In this document: one piece after another, positions 1 to 5,513 of the stretch
Numbering within the stretch: position 1 is the first letter of the stretch
Layout: the number at the start of each line of letters is the position of its first letter
Assembly: GCA_028699365.1 (NCBI GenBank)
Contig: JAQVUQ010000044.1
Location: 1-11,590 of the forward strand
Length of the DNA stretch: 11,590 nucleotides
Origin: a bacterium
Lineage (GTDB): Bacteria; UBP13; UBA5359
Direction: 5' to 3'
Notes under the pieces: generated by a model
Seen by the model: only the letters and a program-made list of their open reading frames with translations
What the model was told of the DNA's origin: nothing
Database searches by the model: none
Translations under genes and position numbers: made by a program

Positions 1-8
1 AAACCCTC

Positions 9-47
9 CCTGAGCGGCAGAAACGGCGCCTGATAACGCCGCTCAGG
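9..47 (-). terminator. Hairpin downstream of the MT-A70 methyltransferase gene, possible terminator
   Basis: A perfect 10-base inverted repeat, CCTGAGCGGC (9-18) and GCCGCTCAGG (38-47), flanks a 19-base centre. The centre contains GGCGCC, and a second possible pairing is CGGCG (24-28) with CGCCG (37-41). It lies about 35 bases beyond the stop of the leftward methyltransferase gene, which is where a terminator would be expected. On the minus strand the stem is followed only by GAGGGTTT, so the U-tract is weak. It could instead be an mRNA-stabilising hairpin or a regulatory site for a gene to the left of the window. Confidence 0.45.
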
Positions 48-81
48 TGATTTTATCATCAATAGCACAAGCTTGTCAAAC

Positions 82-723
82 CTATACCTCGTTACCCCAT
101 TGACACCAGCCATGCCGTTGATGTCTGGCAAAAAGCTCCAAATATGGCCCAGGACTACATGCTTCGATAACATCATACAGTTCATCCGGTTTACGGGAGT
201 GCTCCCGTTTGCAACTGCTGACGATATTCACCTGCCGCCGCCCCGGCGCCAAAGTACGCATAGATCCACGCACTCCAAAAAGCACCAGTTCGGTTACATT
301 ACGAAAATAGAAGCCTACGCCTCGTCCGTCAGGGCCCCCGTCCTTGCGCGTCTTATACCAGACCAAGTTGGTTTTGTAAGTGAACCCCCAACGACGCATA
401 ACCTCAAGTCCCTCAGCCAGAAGTGCGTTAGGAACCCATAGATAAAGATGGGCCTGGGGCTTGGCGATACGCGCCACCGGCAGCTCCATGATATCGTCCA
501 GAGGCATAGTGGGATACCTCATAAGCCTCTTATGCTCCGGCGCCATTTTGCCCGTCCTATTGGCAAACTGCCACGGAGGATCAGCTAGAATGGTTCCAAA
601 ACAAGCCGGACTAAAAGACAACAACTCCTTAGCTGCGACTTCCTGCGTGACAGTCTCCAGTTCCTCCTCTATAAGTCTGGTCTGTATAACGATTTCTTTA
701 TCCCGAACACCAATATTGGACAT
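82..723 (-). CDS. MT-A70 family adenine-N6 DNA methyltransferase of a type II restriction-modification pair
   Basis: This 213-residue protein carries the MT-A70 signature ILADPPW at residues 45-51, where DPPW is the catalytic motif IV. It also has the family's LYLWVPN strand (93-99), the WGF.YKTNLVWYKT stretch (112-125) and the C-terminal tail YLELFARHQRHGW (194-206). MT-A70 enzymes transfer a methyl group from S-adenosylmethionine to the N6 of adenine, and bacterial members often act as the protecting enzyme of a restriction system. The ATG at 723 lies 55 bases inside the end of the upstream endonuclease gene. A GGAGG sits 9 bases upstream, supplied by the endonuclease's glycine codons, so the two are probably translationally coupled. 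Length is normal for the family. The family call is firm. That it protects the site cut by the neighbour is inference from adjacency. Confidence 0.93.
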   Translation of the reverse strand: MSNIGVRDKEIVIQTRLIEEELETVTQEVAAKELLSFSPACFGTILADPPWQFANRTGKMAPEHKRLMRYPTMPLDDIMELPVARIAKPQAHLYLWVPNALLAEGLEVMRRWGFTYKTNLVWYKTRKDGGPDGRGVGFYFRNVTELVLFGVRGSMRTLAPGRRQVNIVSSCKREHSRKPDELYDVIEACSPGPYLELFARHQRHGWCQWGNEV

Positions 724-1262
724 CCGCCTCCGCCTCCACCCTCAAGTTTAGGCAACAATTTCGACATATGGGTTGTCGCCATGCCATAAGACTTACCTCT
801 AGCCAAATCGTTAAACACTTCCTGCAGTTCATCGCAACGAGTGATTATAATACCGACACTCACAGTCCTTAACTCGAATAACAGCCTGAAATTGTTCAAA
901 TCTCTGTCGAAGAAAGGATCCTTATTGTTCCACTCTATCTCCACTGCCACCTTATTCTTGTAGCAATCCACCTTATGGGTAGGACTATCGATAGCTTCTG
1001 TATCCACGACTATCTGCGTATTGAACGCCTTCTCCTGCCAGCCGCGGGCAAAAAAGCCCGTATCCAATGCCGTCGCTACCGATGATTTATTCCCCCCACC
1101 CTTAGCGATATGTGACCTACACAACCTGAAATCGGACAGTACAGAGAGTATATCAGCCCATTCAGGCGAAAAATCCTGATAGAGCACAGCACATGCATGG
1201 CGCCATTCATGTACTTCATAATGCTCCCTAATAAAATCCGGCAATAAATCCAGCGGCGACAC
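669..1262 (-). CDS. BglII/BstYI-like type II restriction endonuclease
   Basis: This 197-residue protein fits the BamHI/BglII/BstYI branch of the PD-(D/E)xK nucleases. The candidate active site is D99, E108 and E110 in VDCYKNKVAVEIEW (98-111). The spacing of 9 and then 2 residues equals that of D84/E93/Q95 in BglII, except that the third residue is Glu as in BamHI. A C-terminal block TTHMSKLLPKLEGG followed by a six-glycine run (175-180) and CPILVFGI matches my recollection of this family. The protein should cut unmethylated DNA; related enzymes recognise sites with a GATC core, but the specificity here is unknown. The start is GTG at 1262, chosen because GGAGG lies 7 bases upstream; an ATG at 1276 is in another frame. 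The gene lies 19 bases after the membrane-protein gene and overlaps the methyltransferase gene by 55 bases, so the nuclease precedes its methylase in the transcript. Confidence 0.85.
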   Translation of the reverse strand: MSPLDLLPDFIREHYEVHEWRHACAVLYQDFSPEWADILSVLSDFRLCRSHIAKGGGNKSSVATALDTGFFARGWQEKAFNTQIVVDTEAIDSPTHKVDCYKNKVAVEIEWNNKDPFFDRDLNNFRLLFELRTVSVGIIITRCDELQEVFNDLARGKSYGMATTHMSKLLPKLEGGGGGGCPILVFGIKKSLYRPDL

Positions 1263-1281
1263 AATAAATCCTCCATTTAAC

Positions 1282-1875
1282 CTATGATAATTTTATAAGG
1301 TATTCTTTTGTTTTTGCGGCTACATCTGCAAGATGTTCTTTCATTGCTCTAACTCTTTCATCGTATTTTCGTCGTTTATACCAACGCAAACCAACCTTAT
1401 CAATATAAACCCAACAATCATAAGCATCATCCATTAATACTGTAGCTCTATACCTTCTAGTGATGTCCCATGTCTTAGATAGAGTATGGCCAAATAATGA
1501 GTAAGCTAGCTTTTCATCAATCACATGGAAGTATATAAGAGAACAGAAATACTCTAGCCAGTTCAACTTGTCATCAGTATTCTCTTTATGGGACATTTGC
1601 TGTTCTTCTTCAGTATGAATTGAATCAAACTTTTCTTTGTAAAACAAAAGAGCGACATCATGGGTTAATTTCAACTTATTCCAATGATGATTCTCTTTGA
1701 GCTGAAACCAAAGGATAATCGCACTTGCAAAAACAACAAATAAACTCATTCTGCTTGCAAAGGTCTCTGACGACACTCTGAGATAACCGATAATAAAACC
1801 ATATATCGGTTGCAAAAGCAGCACCGAAAAAACAACCATACAAAGCAATAACAAAACTAAATTATTAAGCCTCAT
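1282..1875 (-). CDS. Small two-helix membrane protein resembling DUF4760, first gene of the restriction-modification unit
   Basis: Counted from the ATG at 1875 the protein has 197 residues. An N-terminal hydrophobic helix (about 4-30) is followed by a second (about 44-58), and the rest is soluble, charged and alpha-helical. The segment LNWLEYFCSLIYFHVIDEKL followed by a conserved-looking LFG and an aromatic/arginine region resembles DUF4760 proteins, whose function is unknown. A longer frame opens with TTG at 1911, but that codon is the -35 element of a good promoter, so I prefer the ATG, which coincides with the predicted transcription start and lacks a ribosome binding site. The coding sequence is clearly more AT-rich than its neighbours. 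It ends 19 bases before the endonuclease start and is probably cotranscribed with it. Whether it serves in defence or is only the leader gene is unknown. Confidence 0.7.
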   Translation of the reverse strand: MRLNNLVLLLLCMVVFSVLLLQPIYGFIIGYLRVSSETFASRMSLFVVFASAIILWFQLKENHHWNKLKLTHDVALLFYKEKFDSIHTEEEQQMSHKENTDDKLNWLEYFCSLIYFHVIDEKLAYSLFGHTLSKTWDITRRYRATVLMDDAYDCWVYIDKVGLRWYKRRKYDERVRAMKEHLADVAAKTKEYLIKLS

Positions 1876-1881
1876 GCAGGC

Positions 1882-1911
1882 AGTATAGCAGACGAATTGA
1901 AGCTTAGTCAA
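1882..1911 (-). promoter_or_regulatory. Strong sigma-70-type promoter of the restriction-modification unit
   Basis: On the minus strand TTGACT (1911-1906) is followed after 18 bases by TATACT (1887-1882), which is preceded by TGC, an extended -10. Transcription is predicted to begin about 7 bases further on, at 1875, which is the A of the ATG of the membrane-protein gene. No other promoter of similar quality was seen in the short gaps between the three genes. Confidence 0.7.
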
Positions 1912-1963
1912 AAAATTCCATTACTTGAACTTGCGCAAGCCGCTTATTAAGGAGCCGGCACTA

Positions 1964-2088
1964 CTAATCATAATTATCAGATAGAAATACGATCATTTCC
2001 TGCTCAAGCTTCTTCAGTATGTCCGACCATTCTTTTTTATTATAGTCGGTCTTATTGATTTCCTCTCGTTTTCTCTTCAGCTCCCTAT
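1964..2088 (-). pseudogene. C-terminal fragment of an unknown gene, cut off at the IS21-type end
   Basis: Reading leftward from the edge of the insertion sequence there is an open frame of about 41 codons ending in two consecutive TAG codons (1964-1966 and 1961-1963). The peptide is strongly charged and looks like a helical C-terminus: RELKRKREEINKTDYNKKEW, then SDILKKLEQE, then MIVFLSDNYD. It has no start codon with a ribosome binding site, and the frame runs straight up to the repeat TGTCAATAGCGG that begins at 2089. I do not recognise the family. The reading as a 3' gene remnant rests on its coding-like composition and its abrupt limit at the element. Confidence 0.5.
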
Positions 2089-2103
2089 TGTCAATAGCGG
2101 TTT

Positions 2104-2139
2104 CAAAATGTACCAATTATGGCGGTCCAAAATGTACCA
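2104..2139 (-). repeat. Two direct repeats of the IS21-type terminus
   Basis: CAAAATGTACCA occurs at 2104-2115 and again at 2128-2139, a period of 24 bases. Multiple short repeats inside the ends are characteristic of IS21-family elements, where they bind the transposase. They lie between the istB stop and the outer end. Confidence 0.75.
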
Positions 2140-2150
2140 CCCAGAGTTTC

Positions 2151-2394
2151 TCATTCCTTATCCGTTACATCAGAAAGCTTGCCCTTAAGGCGGAAACTAT
2201 TGCCCTTGATGTTCACAACTACACTGTGATGCAGCAAACGATCCAATATAGCGGTGACAATCACCGGGTCATGAAACATCTCCGCCCAGTCAATAAAGGC
2301 TTTGTTGGATGTTAACACGGTGCTCGATCTTTCGTATCTGGTAGCCACAAACTGGTAGAACAGATGGCACTCTTCCGCGGTGATGGGTGTGTAA
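2151..2394 (-). pseudogene. istB: istB fragment (IS21-family transposition helper ATPase), C-terminal third
   Basis: The readable frame covers about 80 codons. It starts near a Y-x-P-I remnant (about 2393-2382), runs through ITAEECHLFYQFVATRYERS, then TSNKAFIDWAEMFHDPV, then ATAILDRLLHHS, and ends at TGA (2151-2153). These are the conserved C-terminal IstB elements, including the sensor-like LTSNK and the RLLHH block. Walker A and B, which lie nearer the N-terminus, are absent. An in-frame TGA at 2397-2399 lies just upstream of the point where similarity stops. IstB normally assists the IstA transposase in target capture by ATP hydrolysis; this copy must be inactive. Confidence 0.85.
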
Positions 2395-2419
2395 CATCAT
2401 CCTCAAACCCAAATACGTT

Positions 2420-2578
2420 TCACGTAACATAACCGGAAACGATCTTGCCGTTTATCAATTCGATCTTTACACCCTTCAACTCAAAACAGGCAAGACAACT
2501 GGCATATGCGTAACCAATACTGAAACAGCAGAGGAAAATTATAGAACCGATCAGGCTGATCAGCATATGTTTTCTCAT
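2420..2578 (-). pseudogene. Small exported cysteine-containing protein, truncated (52 codons)
   Basis: The ATG at 2578 lies 4 bases after the stop of the DUF3795 gene, so the two are probably one transcript. The first ~26 residues form a clear export signal: MRKHM, then the hydrophobic core LISLIGSIIFLCCF, then a YAYA-type cleavage region. A Cys-x-x-Cys follows (SCLACFEL) and then a short mature part (KIELINGKIVSGYVT) before TGA at 2420-2422. If that TGA is read through, the frame continues as NVFGFEDDV up to the istB remnant near 2395. The gene is therefore probably the 5' part of a longer exported protein that was truncated by the element and has gained a stop. Family not recognised. It could alternatively be a genuine 52-residue exported peptide. 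Confidence 0.5.
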
Positions 2579-2582
2579 CAGG

Positions 2583-2948
2583 CTATCGATCCCTCAGTCC
2601 CTTCAATGCCTCTCCGGCCTGGGGTGCCATCTTGAATATCTCGTTAAGTTGATCGCAAGCAAAATCAGGACATTCAGCACATGTATCTATACTCTTCCCT
2701 AAGGCGCATTTTCTGATCTCGCACAATTGATCGCAATAGTGTACCCTGACTCCGGTAGAACGACAGCCGGTACAGTTGATATCTTCCGGTTGAATTGGAA
2801 CATTGTATGCCTTCGCCCACTCGGCAGCAACCTTAGCCCGTAAAGCATCATCGTTTCCGGCTGTCGCAATAAAGGCATCGCATTTAGTACAATCCAGTCC
2901 GCAAAAAGCAAGCATATCTTTATCCATCCTCCACTTCCCGGTTTTCAT
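2583..2948 (-). CDS. DUF3795 cysteine-rich protein
   Basis: This 121-residue protein has the DUF3795 pattern: AFCGLDCTKCDAF (14-26), an acidic-helical stretch with AAEWAKAY (41-48), PEDINCTGC (54-62), then CDQLCEIRKCA (72-82) and CAECPDFACDQL (90-101). The eleven cysteines suggest metal binding, either zinc or an iron-sulfur cluster; the biochemical role of the family is unknown, and it is common in anaerobes. The ATG at 2948 is given. Later ATGs at 2927 and 2915 are possible because GGAGG lies directly before the former and 12 bases before the latter, and the conserved part begins only at residue 13. A good promoter lies just upstream (2973-3001). The truncated exported-protein gene follows 4 bases later. 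Confidence 0.85.
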   Translation of the reverse strand: MKTGKWRMDKDMLAFCGLDCTKCDAFIATAGNDDALRAKVAAEWAKAYNVPIQPEDINCTGCRSTGVRVHYCDQLCEIRKCALGKSIDTCAECPDFACDQLNEIFKMAPQAGEALKGLRDR

Positions 2949-2972
2949 TGAATAATCGCTTGGATAATTATC

Positions 2973-3001
2973 AGAATAACGCTGCCCCTAAAGTCTGTCA
3001 A
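2973..3001 (-). promoter_or_regulatory. Sigma-70-type promoter of the DUF3795 gene
   Basis: On the minus strand a perfect TTGACA (3001-2996) is followed after exactly 17 bases by TATTCT (2978-2973). The predicted start of transcription is near 2966, only about 18 bases before the ATG at 2948. This short leader fits either a start at 2948 without a ribosome binding site or a later start. Confidence 0.65.
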
Positions 3002-3096
3002 CCTGCAGCAATATAACCAACGTTATCTATCAACCGTAACAGCGGATATGCAGGCGGTATCCGGCTTGCAGCCCTCTGTCGTCAGCGTATTTCTTA

Positions 3097-3125
3097 TTGT
3101 ATACGGCAATCATAAATGCTATATT
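3097..3125 (+). promoter_or_regulatory. Possible promoter of the kinase-like gene
   Basis: TTGTAT (3097-3102) and TATATT (3120-3125) are separated by 17 bases. The -10 matches well and the -35 only in TTG. The leader would be about 65 bases long, ending in AAGGA placed 6 bases before the ATG at 3198. The gap 2949-3197 between the two divergent genes shows nothing else that I can name. Confidence 0.35.
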
Positions 3126-3197
3126 TAATACAGTTGTTGCATTATCTCCAGTAAATTGCTTATCAAATTGATAATCCACCGCTGAGAAGGAAGCTTG

Positions 3198-5417
3198 ATG
3201 AATCCAGCGAATTTCAAAGGCTTCGGTAACCGCGGCAAGACGGCTCTTACGCTTCTTATCGTCTGTCTGGTATCCGCGGCACTGATAAACATAGTATATA
3301 TGGGATTTTCCCTCTACCGCAACAGCAAATACCTGTTGCTGCTCCCGGTATTCGCTATCGTTCTGGCTATAGCAGCCTTCTTTTTCTATATGTACCATTC
3401 ATCTCATAAGGATAGCTTCGATGAGGAAAGGCTGCGTATCCTGTCGATAATAGAATCGGCCTTGAAATTTGCCAGAAAGGGCTTTATTCTCTGTAACAAG
3501 GATTTACGAATAATAAGATTGAGCGGCGCCATACATAAGATGACCGGCTTTTACCTCAACGAGGGCAATACCATACAGACTTTCAGCCGGTTACTGGACG
3601 ACAAAGATGCTGAGAATCTCTCAAAAGCCGTCTCCTCTGTTTTCAAGGGTTATGAGATCCAGAATATCGAAGTGGAACTGCATCCGGACGAGACAGGCAG
3701 CATCTGGCTCAGTCTGGACATAACCCCCGTGCATGTGAACAGTTTTGACGAGTACGACGGCTTCTTTATGACGGTTTCCGATATAACCGAAAGGCATGCC
3801 CTGGAGGAGAGAAGAGACCTCATATATCATCTCAACCATGTGCTGGCTACGGACGAGGGTGATCGTAACACCCTGAACAACGCCTGCAAGGTAGTAACAA
3901 GGCTCCACCCGGACAGCACGGCGGTCGTTTTTCTGGACAAAGGCGGCAAACTGGAGATAGCCGGAATATATGCAACCCGGGCCGGTAATCCGGATGACGC
4001 CCTGGCCGAAGAAACAATAAAAGCCGGGCACACTCTGATAAGACACCCCTTCCCCGATAAAGGCAGCGAGACTGCATCCGAAGCCGTCGACGTCACCGTG
4101 CCGTCAGTCGTTGTCAGCATACCGCTGATCTCGGGAACCGATATTCCGGGTGTAATACAGGTGGCAGGCAGCATAAATGAGAGCCTTCTGAAACAGAGCC
4201 TGCCGATACTCGAGCTTTCGGCCAGAATGCTGGCGGATTTCGTCGTAAGGCATGAAAATAGAAAAGAACTGAGAAGGCTGTCGATGGTCGTCAAACGTTC
4301 CATGGAAGGCATTCTGCTCCTGGACTGTCAGGGCACGATCACCTATGCCAACGATGCTCTCCTCACCCTGCTGAATGCCCCTGCGGCCGACGTGATGGGA
4401 CAGGAGTATCAGACCGTATTTGACATACCGGGCGACAAAGAAGATCTGCTTGCACATCTGCGAAAGGACGGTCATCTCAGCGGAGAGATGAAGCTTAGAC
4501 GCAGAGGAGGCGGTACGGCCGTAACCCTGACCTCTATCTTCGCCGTTCAGGAAAGTACCGGAGGGCCGGAGATTTTTGCGGCCCTGCTTACGGATATAAC
4601 CAACAGTGCCGCTCGAGATGCGGAGCTCAGACGGCAGCAGATGCAGATGATCCATGCCGACAGATTGAGCATGCTGGGGTCTCTTGTCGCCAATCTTTCG
4701 GACAGCATACGACAGCCCTTGACCGCCATAAGTCTGGCTGCCAGCCTGGCCATGGAGAGCAGCCAGGCCAATAACCCTGCCTACAGGTGGTCCAAGGTAG
4801 AGGAAATAAAAAAACAGGTCAGACAGATAGAGAATACCATCAGAAACATCAACCTTCTGGTCAGCAATCAGGATTCACCCGAGGAGGATTACGATCCGGC
4901 GGAGATAGTCAGAAATACCGTCCATGTCTACCAAAGGCTTTTCCAGGCCGACAGTATCAGGGTGGATTTACGCACGGGCCCGGCCCTGCCGCTGATCAGA
5001 GGACGCGGCATGAGAGTCTTTCAGTTGCTGTCCAATCTGCTTATGCACTCTTACGAAGCTGTCATGAGCGCTGCTTCCATGAATGATGGAGTTTCCAGGA
5101 TGATAGATATCGACTGTGAGTACGCTCCCGATATCCGCAGTCTCATAATCTCCGTGTGTCACCGGGGCACACATATCAGACCGGCCAGTCTGATCAGGCT
5201 GTTCGATAACGCCGAAGTTCCGCCCAAGCACGGCAAAGAGGAATTCAAACACGGTTTGAGCCTCAGCATCTGCGAGGAGATTGCCGTAGATCTGGGCGGT
5301 CATTTGTCGGTGGAGAGCCGTGAAGACGGCAGTATCAGGATTACGGTTAACCTGCCGGCGGATAATAATCCCACAAATTTGACCTATGTCAATGACCCCA
5401 TCTCTCCCATCCTCTAA
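3198..5417 (+). CDS. Membrane PAS-GAF-PAS histidine-kinase-like protein with degenerate catalytic boxes (pseudokinase)
   Basis: Counted from the ATG at 3198 (AAGGA 6 bases upstream; an adjacent TTG at 3195 is less likely) there are 739 residues. Order: two membrane helices (about 16-39 and 45-66), a PAS domain (78-200, ending FMTVSDITER), a GAF-like domain (205-350), a second PAS domain (362-472, ending ALLTDITN), a dimerisation helix pair (480-560) and an HATPase-like domain (600-720). The helix motif SLVANLSDSIRQPLTAI aligns without gaps to the usual LVAGVAHEIRQPL, but the phospho-acceptor His is Asp (502) and the next Glu is Ser. In the N box the Mg-binding Asn is His (617, NLLMHSYEA). The G1 box DNGPG is HRGTH (655-659) and G2 reads HGLSLSI. 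The frame is intact, so this is probably a signal-binding protein without kinase activity. No response regulator is in the window. It lies 96 bases upstream of hcp on the same strand. Confidence 0.88.
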   Translation: MNPANFKGFGNRGKTALTLLIVCLVSAALINIVYMGFSLYRNSKYLLLLPVFAIVLAIAAFFFYMYHSSHKDSFDEERLRILSIIESALKFARKGFILCNKDLRIIRLSGAIHKMTGFYLNEGNTIQTFSRLLDDKDAENLSKAVSSVFKGYEIQNIEVELHPDETGSIWLSLDITPVHVNSFDEYDGFFMTVSDITERHALEERRDLIYHLNHVLATDEGDRNTLNNACKVVTRLHPDSTAVVFLDKGGKLEIAGIYATRAGNPDDALAEETIKAGHTLIRHPFPDKGSETASEAVDVTVPSVVVSIPLISGTDIPGVIQVAGSINESLLKQSLPILELSARMLADFVVRHENRKELRRLSMVVKRSMEGILLLDCQGTITYANDALLTLLNAPAADVMGQEYQTVFDIPGDKEDLLAHLRKDGHLSGEMKLRRRGGGTAVTLTSIFAVQESTGGPEIFAALLTDITNSAARDAELRRQQMQMIHADRLSMLGSLVANLSDSIRQPLTAISLAASLAMESSQANNPAYRWSKVEEIKKQVRQIENTIRNINLLVSNQDSPEEDYDPAEIVRNTVHVYQRLFQADSIRVDLRTGPALPLIRGRGMRVFQLLSNLLMHSYEAVMSAASMNDGVSRMIDIDCEYAPDIRSLIISVCHRGTHIRPASLIRLFDNAEVPPKHGKEEFKHGLSLSICEEIAVDLGGHLSVESREDGSIRITVNLPADNNPTNLTYVNDPISPIL

Positions 5418-5463
5418 AATATGCGCATAAGCAGAGTGAGCCGCCGGGTTGGACCGCAGCGAA

Positions 5464-5476
5464 GGTCAGGCTGACC
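5464..5476. promoter_or_regulatory. Perfect inverted repeat upstream of hcp, possible operator
   Basis: GGTCAG (5464-5469), one base, CTGACC (5471-5476) forms a perfect 6-base dyad 38 bases before the hcp start. This is where a regulator of hcp could bind. hcp genes in anaerobes are often controlled by CRP/FNR-family regulators such as HcpR, but I cannot match this site to a known consensus. I found no convincing -35/-10 pair around it, so hcp may be read through from the kinase-like gene. Confidence 0.3.
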
Positions 5477-5513
5477 GGCAAGCTCGCAAAAAGAGGAAAG
5501 AGGAGGAGAGAGA

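Larger units (their letters stand above)
2089..2395 (-). mobile_element. Right-end remnant of an IS21-family insertion sequence
   Basis: The segment holds the C-terminal part of an IstB-type ATPase reading leftward, followed by an IS21-like terminus beginning TGTCAATAGCGG at 2089 with two internal repeats of CAAAATGTACCA. In complete IS21 elements istA precedes istB and the right end follows istB closely, which is what is seen here. The transposase gene istA, the first two thirds of istB and the left end are all missing, so the element cannot move by itself. The right-hand limit (about 2390-2396) is where IstB similarity stops. No target duplication can be checked because only one end survives. 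Confidence 0.8.

Noticed and set aside
669-745. Programmed frameshift fusing the nuclease and the methyltransferase at the glycine run
   Set aside because: The G-rich run resembles a slippery region, but no classical slippery heptamer is present, and the methylase has its own ATG with a well-spaced GGAGG. Coupled reinitiation explains the overlap more simply.
2420-2422. Selenocysteine encoded by the TGA in the exported-protein gene
   Set aside because: No insertion-element hairpin or redox-type context was seen, and the gene is already broken by the neighbouring insertion sequence.
3030-3398. A 122-codon open frame on the minus strand upstream of and overlapping the kinase-like gene
   Set aside because: It overlaps the N-terminal membrane part of a clear gene on the other strand, and its product resembles no family I know.
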